Of a stretch of DNA of 64,000 nt, positions 1-8,194 are shown one piece after another. Under the pieces are notes generated by a model that was given only the letters and a program-made list of their open reading frames with translations, searched no databases and had not been told where the DNA came from. Origin of the DNA: JBKECF01 sp047974375 (lineage in GTDB: Bacteria > Bacillota > Clostridia > Lachnospirales > CAMZNU01). The stretch spans positions 23,529 to 87,528 of the forward strand of contig JBKECF010000079.1 of assembly GCA_047974375.1 (NCBI GenBank), given 5' to 3'. The position numbers and the translations under genes are program-made. Numbering within the stretch: the first letter of the stretch is position 1; every line of letters begins with the position of its first letter.

Positions 1-234
1 CGTGAGTACCTAAGACCGTCATTATCTAAACAACAAAATTTAATGATGGACTATGTAGATTTTTCTGAGCCTTATCGTGGTAGTTTGCCGGCACCAGACC
101 CAGAGGGTACAAGTGAAATGAACGATAAAATAGTAAATTATAGAGATCAAATGTTTTATGGCGTAATAACACCGACAGAAGCAGCTGAAGCATTTATGAA
201 AGATGCAAACGAAATTTTAGCGAAGAATAATTAG
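1..234 (+). CDS. C-terminal fragment of a sugar ABC transporter substrate-binding protein (5' end outside window)
   Basis: The frame is open from base 1 with no start in the window and ends at a TAG at 232-234, giving 77 visible residues. The visible part ends in a helix-rich tail (TEAAEAFMKDANEILAK), as is common at the end of family 1 extracellular sugar-binding proteins. No lipobox or domain core can be seen. The assignment rests mainly on position: it lies 9 bases upstream of two CUT1-type permeases and a YesM/YesN pair, the classic order binding protein, permease, permease, kinase, regulator. The ribosome site of the next gene (AGGAGGG) overlaps the stop, so the genes are co-transcribed. 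The substrate cannot be told. Confidence 0.7.
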   Translation, partial: REYLRPSLSKQQNLMMDYVDFSEPYRGSLPAPDPEGTSEMNDKIVNYRDQMFYGVITPTEAAEAFMKDANEILAKNN

Positions 235-243
235 GAGGGTCTT

Positions 244-1122
244 ATGAGGAAAAAGTACAATAATACCTTAGGTTACTTTTTATTATTCCCTTGGCTTTTT
301 GGTTTTATGCTAATGTTTATAATTCCAATGGTAATATCATTTTATTTTTCCTTTACTGATTACAATCTACTAAAAGCGCCAAATTTTGTAGGTTTTTATA
401 ATTATAAGAATCTATTTTTAAATGATGATTTATTTATAACATCTTTAATTGCTACATTTAAATATGTACTTATTTTAGTTCCTTGTAGGCTTGCCTTTGC
501 TTTATTTGTTGCGCTTTTTGTAAATGGCAAATATAAAGGCAGTGGAGCTTATAGAACAATATACTATATTCCTTCCATAATAGGAGGGAGTATAGCTGTT
601 GCTATAGTGTGGAAGCAAATATTTGGTAATGGTGGCGCAATAATGACAATTTTAGATATAGTTGGAATTGAACAAAAGGATAGTTTATTGGGTAATCCTA
701 AAACAGCTTTTTATGTAATTATTTTATTGGGAATATGGCAATTTGGTTCTTCCATGCTTATTTTTTTAGCAGCGTTAAAACAAGTTCCCGTATCCCTTTA
801 TGAATCTGCTGAGTTAGACGGGGCTAAAGGTTTTGGTAAATTTTTCAATATAACATTACCTATGATAAGTTCTTCCATATTTTTTAATTTAGTATTGCAA
901 ATGGTAGGTGGTTTTAAAGTATTTACAGAAAGTTATATAATTACTGAGGGAGGACCTTTAAATACCACGACTTTTTATGTGTACTACCTATATAAAAATG
1001 CATTTCAATATTTTCAAATGGGTTATGCTAGTGCTATGGCGTGGATTCTTGTTGGTATTATAGCAGTTTTTACAATTATAATATTTAAAACGCAAAAATC
1101 ATGGGTTTATTATGAAAGCTAG
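244..1122 (+). CDS. CUT1 sugar ABC transporter permease (MalF/UgpA type)
   Basis: Membrane subunit of an ATP-driven importer for a sugar or oligosaccharide. The 292-residue protein has about six hydrophobic segments, beginning at residues 9-33. It carries the cytoplasmic EAA loop at about residues 187-206 (ESAELDGAKGFGKFFNITLP), which docks the ATPase. The start ATG has AGGAGGG seven bases upstream. It lies between the binding-protein fragment and a second permease 7 bases downstream. No ATPase gene is linked; CUT1 systems of clostridia commonly share one MsmK/UgpC-type ATPase encoded elsewhere, which is inference here. Substrate unknown. Confidence 0.93.
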   Translation: MRKKYNNTLGYFLLFPWLFGFMLMFIIPMVISFYFSFTDYNLLKAPNFVGFYNYKNLFLNDDLFITSLIATFKYVLILVPCRLAFALFVALFVNGKYKGSGAYRTIYYIPSIIGGSIAVAIVWKQIFGNGGAIMTILDIVGIEQKDSLLGNPKTAFYVIILLGIWQFGSSMLIFLAALKQVPVSLYESAELDGAKGFGKFFNITLPMISSSIFFNLVLQMVGGFKVFTESYIITEGGPLNTTTFYVYYLYKNAFQYFQMGYASAMAWILVGIIAVFTIIIFKTQKSWVYYES

Positions 1123-1129
1123 GTGAAAA

Positions 1130-1978
1130 ATGGTAAGTGAATATAATAAAATTAAATCTATAATTCATCACGCAATAGGGATGGTACTTGCATTTATTAT
1201 GCTATACCCATTAATTTGGATGCTAATGAGTAGCTTTAAAGCCAATGAAGAAATATTTATCACTTCATATTCTTTATGGCCAGAAACATGGGATATAGTT
1301 GAGAATTATAAAAATGGCTGGTCTGGACTTAGTGGTATAAATTTTGGAACATTTATAGTCAATTCTTTAATAGTGACATTTTTTGCTACATTGGGAAATC
1401 TAGTATCCTCCCTAATGGCGGCATTTTCTTTAGCTAGAGTAAAGTTTATAGGTGCAAAATTTTGGTTTACTTGTGTAATGATAACCATGTTAGTGCCTAG
1501 TCAAGTGATGGTGGTGCCACAATATATCATTTTTAAAAAATTAGGCTTAATTAATACTAGACTTTCTATAATATCTCCTTGGTTTTTTGGTGGAGCATTT
1601 TTTATATTTATGATGATACAATTTATCCGTGGTTTGCCGAGGGAATTAGATGAAGCGGCGGCAATTGATGGTTGCAGTCAATTAAATATAATAACTAAAA
1701 TATTATTGCCAAACATTACACCAGCAATTGTTACTTCTGCAATTTTTTCAATATATTGGTGCTGGCAAGACTTTTTTCAGCCATTAATTTTTATTGATGA
1801 CCCTAAAAAATATACAATACCTTTGGCCTTAAAGTCATATTTAGACCCAACTAGTTATAGCGATTACGGAGCAATGCTTGCTATGTCAGTAGTTTCAATT
1901 TTACCAGTGATAATTTTCTTCTTAGTTTTTCAAAAGCACTTGGTAGAAGGTGTAGCAACATCAGGTTTAAAGGGATAA
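1130..1978 (+). CDS. CUT1 sugar ABC transporter permease (MalG/UgpE type)
   Basis: Second membrane subunit of the importer started by the preceding genes. The 282-residue protein has an N-terminal membrane segment followed by a short external stretch and five more hydrophobic segments. The EAA loop is at about residues 174-194 (DEAAAIDGCSQLNIITKILL), of the DEAA-x-IDG form seen in MalG-like subunits. Its C-terminus (VEGVATSGLKG) is typical of the family. The stop is one base before the ATG of the histidine kinase gene, so translation is probably coupled. Confidence 0.93.
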   Translation: MVSEYNKIKSIIHHAIGMVLAFIMLYPLIWMLMSSFKANEEIFITSYSLWPETWDIVENYKNGWSGLSGINFGTFIVNSLIVTFFATLGNLVSSLMAAFSLARVKFIGAKFWFTCVMITMLVPSQVMVVPQYIIFKKLGLINTRLSIISPWFFGGAFFIFMMIQFIRGLPRELDEAAAIDGCSQLNIITKILLPNITPAIVTSAIFSIYWCWQDFFQPLIFIDDPKKYTIPLALKSYLDPTSYSDYGAMLAMSVVSILPVIIFFLVFQKHLVEGVATSGLKG

Positions 1979-1979
1979 C

Positions 1980-3713
1980 ATGAGATTAATAAATAGATCT
2001 AAGGACATAAATTTAAATAAAAAAATATCAATTTTCTATTGTATATGCATAGCTTTGTGTGGGGTGTTAACTAGCATGGCTATGCATTTTACTTTGTTAA
2101 TATATGATAATAAATTATATGAAAACGCAGTGAAGGAGTTGGATTTTTTTATTCAAAAAGTAAATAAAGATTTGGAACGTATAGAGATAATTTCAGGAGA
2201 AATAGCATTTAATACAACTATTCAAGAACAGCTCTATTTACTAAATACACTTTCACCGAAATCCATTGAATACAATTATGAATTGTTGTTATATAAGCAT
2301 ATGCTTTTGGACGAAATAACAGCATATGAATATGTGGATAATATAACATATATAAAAGGTGACGATGTAAAATTTACTTTAGGTACAGTTGCAGGAATAA
2401 GCGAGGAAAAATATAGAATTATAGAAAGTGATTTTAATAGAGCAAAAGGTGGGTACATAAAATATATGCCAAATACCATAAATAGTTCTATAATATCAGG
2501 ACGAAATGTGCTATACAAAATTGACGCAAGCTTAGACTATTTAGGTAGTATAATTTTATTTAGCGATATAAATATAATATTAGATAGTTTAATAAAAGAT
2601 TTAGATAACAATAGTGTAGCTCTTTGGGTATTAAATAATGATGAAATAATTTATATAAGCGACTTTGCTGAGAAAATGCCTTTGCTAAATATAAATAAGG
2701 ACAAAGGCTATGATATTTTTGAATACAAAGGTGAAAAATATTTTACTTGTTTTTTAACATCTAAAGAAAATAACTTGAAGTTTATAAATATGTCGAAGTA
2801 TAGCGAACTGTATGGGCAGATGACCAATATAAAGAAGTATGTTTTTTTTGGCTATGGCATAATTTTTTTAGTATCTATAATTATTTTAAGTAAAATAGTT
2901 TCCAAAACCCTTGTACCTTTGGAATGTTTAGTTGAGTCAATGGAAATTGTTGAAGATGGAAATTTTGCAAAAGCTATAGATAGATTAGATAAAGTTGACA
3001 GAAAAGATGAAATAGGCGTTTTAAATGAAAAATTTAGAAAAATGTTGGAAAGAATTGAAAACTTAATCGACGAAAATTACAAGAAAGAGTTAATAGTTAT
3101 AAATACAAAATATAAAATGCTGCAAGCTCAAATAAATCCGCATTTTTTATACAATACATTAAATGCCATACAATGGGCTATACGAAGAGGCGAAGGAGAA
3201 AAAGCTGAGGGCATGATTATTTCTTTAAGCCAAGTGCTACGTGCATCTCTTACAAAAAAAGATTTTGTAACTATTGAGGATGAACTTGAATTAGTAAAAA
3301 GTTATATAGATATACAAAAACATAGGTATAAAGATAGAATTGAGTTTATATTTAAGGTAAATGGAAACTTAGGCTATTATATTCCTAATATGACAATACA
3401 GCCTCTTGTGGAAAATTGCATTCAACATGTGGTGGATAAAACTATTAAGAAGTGTAAAGTAATTATTATGGTTAAGGAACTTGAAAATTCAGTAGAAATT
3501 AAGGTGATTGATAATGGTTCTGGTCTTATGGAGAAGGAAGTTCAAAATATTTTAAACTTTACAGCAAAGCCTAAAGGACATGGAATAGGTTTAAAAAATA
3601 TTAGGGAAAGGTTAAATGTACTGGATAAAAATTCAACTTTTAATATAAAAAGTTCCATTGGCGTTGGTACGGAAGTTTGTATTTGTATTTCAAGAATAGA
3701 TAACGTGGAATAG
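1980..3713 (+). CDS. YesM-type sensor histidine kinase
   Basis: Membrane sensor kinase that probably detects the sugar, or the loaded binding protein, handled by the upstream transporter and phosphorylates the regulator encoded next. The 577 residues hold an N-terminal membrane helix (about 16-40), an extracellular sensor region to about 285, a second helix (about 287-308), a HAMP-like linker, a His_kinase domain with QINPHFLYNTLNA and phospho-acceptor His388, and a C-terminal ATPase domain with the N box (PLVENCIQH) and a G box (DNGSGL, then GHGIGLKNI). It begins one base after the permease stop. It is the last-but-one gene of the operon. Confidence 0.93.
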   Translation: MRLINRSKDINLNKKISIFYCICIALCGVLTSMAMHFTLLIYDNKLYENAVKELDFFIQKVNKDLERIEIISGEIAFNTTIQEQLYLLNTLSPKSIEYNYELLLYKHMLLDEITAYEYVDNITYIKGDDVKFTLGTVAGISEEKYRIIESDFNRAKGGYIKYMPNTINSSIISGRNVLYKIDASLDYLGSIILFSDINIILDSLIKDLDNNSVALWVLNNDEIIYISDFAEKMPLLNINKDKGYDIFEYKGEKYFTCFLTSKENNLKFINMSKYSELYGQMTNIKKYVFFGYGIIFLVSIIILSKIVSKTLVPLECLVESMEIVEDGNFAKAIDRLDKVDRKDEIGVLNEKFRKMLERIENLIDENYKKELIVINTKYKMLQAQINPHFLYNTLNAIQWAIRRGEGEKAEGMIISLSQVLRASLTKKDFVTIEDELELVKSYIDIQKHRYKDRIEFIFKVNGNLGYYIPNMTIQPLVENCIQHVVDKTIKKCKVIIMVKELENSVEIKVIDNGSGLMEKEVQNILNFTAKPKGHGIGLKNIRERLNVLDKNSTFNIKSSIGVGTEVCICISRIDNVE

Positions 3714-3721
3714 GGGAAGAT

Positions 3722-5170
3722 ATGTACAAATTAATTATAGTTGATGATGAGGAAACAGAAAGAGAAGGCCTTAGAAGTTTTATAGATTGGAAAACTTTGG
3801 GCATAGAAGTTTGCGATACAGCGTGGAATGGTATTGATGCCTTTGAAAAAATACAAAAATACAGACCAGATATTGTTATGACAGATATAAATATGCCTGT
3901 AATGGATGGCATAGAGTTGATTAAAAAAATAACGGCAATATTACCAAATATTATTTTTATTGTTTTATCGGGTTATGGTGAATATTCCTTTACAAGCCAA
4001 GTAATGGAAGAGGGAGTAAAATATTATATATTAAAGCCCTATACAAAAAATAAAATTCAAGAAATTCTTAAAAAAGTAAAAGATGATATAGAAGAAAATA
4101 GAAAAAAAACTAAAATTTATGATTTTCAACATAAAATGTTGCCCTACGCAAAGAGTCAAATATTTAGGAATATTTTACTAGATGAGGTTCAATCTAAATT
4201 AGATAATCAGATTTTTTTAAAAGAGCTTAATTATAAAGGTGAAGACTTACGTTTAATAGCCTTTTATATTAAAAGAAAGGCGCAATATAGCGATTTATTC
4301 ATTTTAGTAAATATAATGGAAGACTTAATCGGCCAGAAAAATGTAGTTATTTCAACTTATATAAAGGAATGTATTTATTTGTTAATTCATGAAATGGAGA
4401 AAAAAGAAATAATATTTACATTAGAAAGAACCATAGAGCTATATGGCAAAATATTTGCAGATAAAGTGCTCGTAGGTGTTAGTGGGGTGTATGGATTTAA
4501 TAATATTGGGCAGATGTATAATCAAGTCAATTTAACAATAAATTTACAGGTACATAAGACGGAGATATCTTTTTTTAGTGGGAATAAAGGGCTAGAAAAA
4601 ATTAGTACAATTCAGTTATGGAAATTTACGGACATAAAGGATATTGAAAAATTAATGTATGATACTAAGTTATTACTAGTAAAAATGGAATTAAAAAAAT
4701 CAACTGTATCCAATAAAAGAGAAACTCTCAATACTATTTTAAGTTTAAATAATAAAAGTAGAATAGATAATATAGAGGATGTTAATTTGTTTTCAGAATT
4801 TATTAGGCGATTTTTGGAAGGTGGGGGTGGAGATTTCCACAATAAAAATGAAATTCTGCAGATGATTTATAGCGAATTGGGGAATTTAGAATTTTCTGTT
4901 AAATATATGGCGAGAAATGTAGTATTTGTAAATGAGGATTATTTCGGAAGACTTTTTTATAAACTATTTAATGAAAAATTTACATCTTATGTAATTAAAG
5001 TTAAAGTGAATATAGCTAAGGACTTATTTAAGGATAATCCTAATTTAAAAGTAGGAGAAGTGGCGGAGGTTCTTGGTTTTTCAGCAGATGGTCAGTATTT
5101 TTCTAAGGTTTTTAAAAAATACACAAAAAAATCCCCATCGGATTTTAAAAATGGGGTAAGACTAAATTAG
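3722..5170 (+). CDS. YesN-type response regulator with AraC-family DNA-binding domain
   Basis: Transcription regulator partner of the kinase eight bases upstream. The receiver domain spans about residues 1-120, with the acidic pair DD at 8-9 and phospho-acceptor Asp55 in MTDINMPVMDG. A middle region of about 250 residues has no recognisable motif. The C-terminal hundred residues are an AraC-type double helix-turn-helix (around VGEVAEVLGFSADGQYFSKV). It presumably controls the adjacent sugar transport operon and possibly glycosidase genes outside the window. A perfect hairpin follows the stop. Confidence 0.93.
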   Translation: MYKLIIVDDEETEREGLRSFIDWKTLGIEVCDTAWNGIDAFEKIQKYRPDIVMTDINMPVMDGIELIKKITAILPNIIFIVLSGYGEYSFTSQVMEEGVKYYILKPYTKNKIQEILKKVKDDIEENRKKTKIYDFQHKMLPYAKSQIFRNILLDEVQSKLDNQIFLKELNYKGEDLRLIAFYIKRKAQYSDLFILVNIMEDLIGQKNVVISTYIKECIYLLIHEMEKKEIIFTLERTIELYGKIFADKVLVGVSGVYGFNNIGQMYNQVNLTINLQVHKTEISFFSGNKGLEKISTIQLWKFTDIKDIEKLMYDTKLLLVKMELKKSTVSNKRETLNTILSLNNKSRIDNIEDVNLFSEFIRRFLEGGGGDFHNKNEILQMIYSELGNLEFSVKYMARNVVFVNEDYFGRLFYKLFNEKFTSYVIKVKVNIAKDLFKDNPNLKVGEVAEVLGFSADGQYFSKVFKKYTKKSPSDFKNGVRLN

Positions 5171-5171
5171 T

Positions 5172-5203
5172 TATAGAATAGTTAGCATTCTAACTATTCT
5201 ATA
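5172..5203 (+). terminator. Perfect hairpin after the YesN-type regulator gene
   Basis: TATAGAATAGTTAG, loop CATT, CTAACTATTCTATA form a perfect 14-bp stem 1 base after the yesN-like stop. There is no clear U-tract behind it, so it may stop transcription poorly or mainly protect the mRNA 3' end. Confidence 0.5.
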
Positions 5204-5243
5204 TCATAATCCATCTCAAAACTTAAATATTTTTTTATTAAGC

Positions 5244-5297
5244 CAATAGACCTTTCCGTCAGTGGGGGCTTGTACCCACTGACGGAAAGGTCTATTG
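5244..5297. repeat. Palindromic relic of the dispersed GTCAATAGACC repeat
   Basis: A perfect 23-bp inverted repeat (5244-5266 and 5275-5297) with an 8-base loop GGCTTGTA. Each arm is the A end (CAATAGACC...GTCAGTGGG) of the repeat found at 14625, 35733, 48479 and 49523, so this copy is two A ends back to back. It contains the last codons and TAG stop of tsaD on the minus strand. It could also fold as a strong 3' hairpin in either transcript, although no U-tract follows. Confidence 0.85.
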
Positions 5298-6314
5298 ACT
5301 ATCACCTAATTTTAAAGTTGCTTTAGCGTTTAAGTCAAAATCACTAAATTCATTATTAATAAATTTATAATAACCACAAGAGGCTATCATTGCACCATTA
5401 TCAGTGCAGTAAACATTACTTGGATAGTTAAGTTCAATATTTTTTTCTTTACATTTATTTTCCATTTCAAAGCGAAGGGCAGAATTTGCAGCTACACCAC
5501 CAGCCAGAACGATTTTATTTATATTTTCCATTTCAGCGGCTTTTAATGTTTTGTTAACAGCGACTTCAATGGCTGCTTTTTGAAAAGAAGCAGCTATGTT
5601 TGCCTTGTTTAAATCAATATTTTTCATTTTTTGGCTGTTTATATAGTTAAGTACAGAAGACTTTAAACCACTAAAGCTAAAGTCTAGGGAGTCTTTGTCT
5701 AAATATATTTTTGGAAAGTTTATGGAATCGGGATCGCCTTTTTTAGCCAGGGCATCTATTTTTGGTCCACCTGGGTACTCTAAGCCTAAAACTCTTGCCA
5801 CTTTATCGTATGCCTCACCGATGGCATCATCTCTGGTTTTTCCTAAAACTTGGTATTTGCCATAGTCTAAAACCTTGGCAATATGGGTATGACCACCAGA
5901 TACAATAAGAGCTATAAAGGGTGGCTCTAGGTTTTCGTTTTCCAAGAAGTTTGCGAAAATATGCCCCTCTATGTGGTTTATGCCTATTAGTTTTTTATTT
6001 GCACTAAAAGCTAAGGCTTTTCCATAGGAAAGGCCAACTAGAAGAGCACCCTCTAAGCCAGGGGCGTATGTTACAGCAATTGCATCTATATCCTCCATTG
6101 TTGTACTGCTTTCTAAAAGGGCTGCATCAACAACTTGACTAATAACGTTTATATGGTTGCGTGATGCTATTTCTGGAACAACTCCACCATATTTTTTATG
6201 TATGTCTATTTGAGAGGTAATAATATTTGATAGAACACGCCTACCATTTACCACAACACTTGCAGATGTTTCGTCGCAAGATGTTTCTATACCTAGTATT
6301 TTATAATCCTTCAT
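5292..6314 (-). CDS. tsaD: tRNA N6-adenosine threonylcarbamoyltransferase TsaD
   Basis: Transfers the threonylcarbamoyl group to A37 of tRNAs that read ANN codons, with TsaB, TsaC and TsaE as partners. The 340-residue protein is the usual length. It opens with LGIETSCDETSASVV and has the metal-binding NHIEGH motif, the SGGHTH motif and a C-terminal VLAGGVAANSAL segment of the ASKHA ATPase fold. It overlaps the upstream small gene by 14 bases and lies at the end of the ECF sigma operon, an unusual place for an essential housekeeping gene. The stop codon lies inside a repeat element (5244-5297), so the extreme C-terminus (SQ) may be supplied by the repeat. Confidence 0.97.
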   Translation of the reverse strand: MKDYKILGIETSCDETSASVVVNGRRVLSNIITSQIDIHKKYGGVVPEIASRNHINVISQVVDAALLESSTTMEDIDAIAVTYAPGLEGALLVGLSYGKALAFSANKKLIGINHIEGHIFANFLENENLEPPFIALIVSGGHTHIAKVLDYGKYQVLGKTRDDAIGEAYDKVARVLGLEYPGGPKIDALAKKGDPDSINFPKIYLDKDSLDFSFSGLKSSVLNYINSQKMKNIDLNKANIAASFQKAAIEVAVNKTLKAAEMENINKIVLAGGVAANSALRFEMENKCKEKNIELNYPSNVYCTDNGAMIASCGYYKFINNEFSDFDLNAKATLKLGDSQ

Positions 6315-6879
6315 TTTTTACCTCTTCTTTAGTAATGGGATCCCATGTGGCTATTTTCCATTTATTTTTTTCATTTACTAAAGTATAACGAACATAGCCG
6401 TTGTTGCCGTTTTTCATGTATTGAGTAACGTCACAATAGGAATAAAGTGGATTTTCGCCGTCATTTTGTGGTATTTTTTGTTCAATAGCCAGTACAAAGT
6501 CTTCAGTCTCTTGTTTGGTCAATATTTCAGCCGTTAGATTTTCTACTTGGTCTGTGTATGGGTTTACATTTAATAATTCTGTGCTAAATAAATGCCTTTG
6601 TTGTTCAACTATGTGAGGTATTTCGTCTATGGCAACTTCGCCGCCGTATAAATATTGTACAGTATAGTTATATGCGTTTATAACTTCGTAAGGACCATTT
6701 GGATATTTTACATCAAAGTCATAGTTTGTTATTACTTCGAAAGGGTCTTCCTCTGTAAAAACTTCGGTGTTGGTATTTCTTGTTAAAATAGCGAGTGCTA
6801 CAGCTGCAAAACAAATAATCATAACAATTACAGAAACTACTTTGCTACTTTTGGAATTTTTTCTTACTTCTTTTTTGAT
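6301..6879 (-). CDS. Small membrane-anchored protein of the ECF sigma operon (possible ATC start)
   Basis: Function unknown. From the first ATG (6822) it is 173 residues, but the frame stays open upstream, and the only good ribosome site (AGGGGGG) precedes an ATC codon at 6877-6879. That start gives 192 residues with a Lys/Arg-rich N-terminus, then a membrane helix (VVSVIVMIICFAAVALAIL), then an extracellular domain ending in GYVRYTLVNEKNKWKIATW. The pattern of an N-terminal anchor, a domain of about 130 residues and an NKWKI-type ending resembles the DUF6715-like proteins of Lachnospiraceae; this is from memory and unverified. It lies between the anti-sigma gene and tsaD, overlapping tsaD by 14 bases. 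An ATG-started shorter form, or an annotation-relevant sequence error, is possible. Confidence 0.7.
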   Translation of the reverse strand: MKKEVRKNSKSSKVVSVIVMIICFAAVALAILTRNTNTEVFTEEDPFEVITNYDFDVKYPNGPYEVINAYNYTVQYLYGGEVAIDEIPHIVEQQRHLFSTELLNVNPYTDQVENLTAEILTKQETEDFVLAIEQKIPQNDGENPLYSYCDVTQYMKNGNNGYVRYTLVNEKNKWKIATWDPITKEEVKNEGL

Positions 6880-6916
6880 AGTATCCCCCCTTGTATAAGT
6901 TTAATGGAAAAGATTT

Positions 6917-7459
6917 TTAATATTTGTCTTTTAAATATTTCTTCTTAAACAAACAGACAGCTCCGGCGTACAACAAAAAAATAAGACAGAAAATTCTTAG
7001 TATATACATGTTATCCATTAGCGTTTGAATTAGGTTTAAAAAAATATATTTAATGTGGAAAAAGATTGTGTCTATATTATACAACAAATAATAGCCGTCC
7101 ATAATACCATTTTCAACAAAATAATATTTTAAATTTTCCTTGATTGCAATAAAAATAAAAATAGTTCCTAAAAAAGATGTAATAGATAAAAACAATAAAT
7201 ATGCTTTTATACTAAAATCTTTAGGAACTATTTTTGAATAAGAGCAATCTCGTATGGGATCCATAACATTAATTGAACTTAACTCTTCCGTACTAGTTTT
7301 ACTCATTTCTTCTAGCATATTCATATTTTCGTAAAAAGAAAATTCTTTATTACAGCTTTCGCAATTGTTTAGGTGTATTTTTAAAAAGTATAAATCCTTA
7401 GAGGATAGTCTATTTTCTAGGTATTTCATCATGAAATGTTGAGATTTTTTACAGTCCAA
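6917..7459 (-). CDS. Zinc-finger anti-sigma factor (ZAS type)
   Basis: Membrane protein that probably binds and holds inactive the sigma factor encoded just upstream. The N-terminal part has the zinc-binding pattern His-x3-Cys-x2-Cys (HLNNCESC), the hallmark of zf-HC2 anti-sigma domains, with another Cys near the N-terminus (DCKKSQHFMMKYLENRL). Two or three hydrophobic segments follow in the C-terminal half (from AYLLFLSITSFLGTIFIFIA, and near the end ILRIFCLIFLLYAGAV). I chose the TTG at 7457-7459 because AAAGGAGA lies 8 bases before it; an in-frame GTG at 7507 would lie inside a hairpin and has no ribosome site. This gives 180 residues. Confidence 0.85.
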   Translation of the reverse strand: MDCKKSQHFMMKYLENRLSSKDLYFLKIHLNNCESCNKEFSFYENMNMLEEMSKTSTEELSSINVMDPIRDCSYSKIVPKDFSIKAYLLFLSITSFLGTIFIFIAIKENLKYYFVENGIMDGYYLLYNIDTIFFHIKYIFLNLIQTLMDNMYILRIFCLIFLLYAGAVCLFKKKYLKDKY

Positions 7460-7484
7460 AGAGCCATCTCCTTTCGGCGTAATT

Positions 7485-7513
7485 TTTAAGGTGGGAATAA
7501 ATCCCACCTTAAA
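7485..7513 (-). promoter_or_regulatory. Hairpin between sigma and anti-sigma genes
   Basis: On the minus strand TTTAAGGTGGGA, loop TTTAT, TCCCACCTTAAA form a perfect 12-bp stem starting 5 bases after the sigma factor stop and ending before the anti-sigma ribosome site. No U-run follows, so it is not a standard terminator. It may be a processing or stability element that sets the sigma to anti-sigma ratio (inference). Confidence 0.5.
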
Positions 7514-7518
7514 TAAGT

Positions 7519-8073
7519 TTACCTTGCTGGTTCAAATTTTTCGCGTAATAGTTTTCTGCCTCTAAAAATTCTATTTTTTACTTTAGATAGCGGTTCGTTT
7601 AATTCTTCGGCTATTTCCTTATAGGACATATCTTTTTCGTGATATAAAATAATTGGTTGTTTGTATATTTCAGGTAGTTCATTTACTACATTTTTTATAT
7701 TGCTATTATGTTCTTTTTCTAGACATAAAGTTTCAGGTGAAATGTCGGTTTTCATTTCGTAGTCAATTTCATCATAGGAAACTTGGACAACACGCTTTTT
7801 ACGCCTAAAGTCGATTATATGGTTTGTAGCAATTCTCATTATCCAAGTACTAAATTTAAATTCAGGCGAATACTTATCTAAGTTTCTATATATTTTTATA
7901 AATATTTCCTGAGTAAGGTCTTTTACGTCCTCAGCATTGTTTACCATTCTATTGGATATTGAATAAACTAAATTTTTGTATCTATTTATCATTTCTTCAA
8001 AGTATTCGCCGTCTTCATTTAAGCACAGGTTAATAACTTCCATATCTGTTAGGTTTTTTACATCTTTTCTCAT
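7519..8073 (-). CDS. RNA polymerase sigma factor, ECF (SigW-like) group
   Basis: Directs RNA polymerase to stress-type promoters. The 184 residues show sigma region 2 (AEDVKDLTQEIFIKIYRNL, then FSTWIMRIATNHIIDFRRKKR) and region 4 with a helix-turn-helix (MSYKEIAEELNEPLSKVKNR). Regions 1 and 3 are absent, as in ECF factors. The start at 8073 follows GGAGGTG; an upstream TTG at 8088 overlaps that ribosome site. A SigW-type promoter (TGAAAC, 16 bases, CGTA) lies 85 bases upstream, so it is probably autoregulated. Anti-sigma, a small membrane protein and tsaD follow in the same direction. Confidence 0.95.
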   Translation of the reverse strand: MRKDVKNLTDMEVINLCLNEDGEYFEEMINRYKNLVYSISNRMVNNAEDVKDLTQEIFIKIYRNLDKYSPEFKFSTWIMRIATNHIIDFRRKKRVVQVSYDEIDYEMKTDISPETLCLEKEHNSNIKNVVNELPEIYKQPIILYHEKDMSYKEIAEELNEPLSKVKNRIFRGRKLLREKFEPAR

Positions 8074-8157
8074 AATTAACACCTCCAAATTCTTTAGTAA
8101 TAATATATATTTAAAAGGTTAAATTAAACTTAAATTATTATTGTAGTTATACATTAT

Positions 8158-8183
8158 TACGTAAAAGGGTGAAAAAAGTTTCA
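8158..8183 (-). promoter_or_regulatory. ECF (SigW-type) promoter of the sigma operon
   Basis: On the minus strand TGAAAC (8178-8183), exactly 16 bases, then CGTA (8158-8161). This matches the known ECF SigW consensus of TGAAAC and CGTA boxes. It lies in the 121-base gap between rnz and the sigma gene and points at the sigma gene, which implies autoactivation. Confidence 0.8.
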
Positions 8184-8194
8184 AAAATTTAAAA

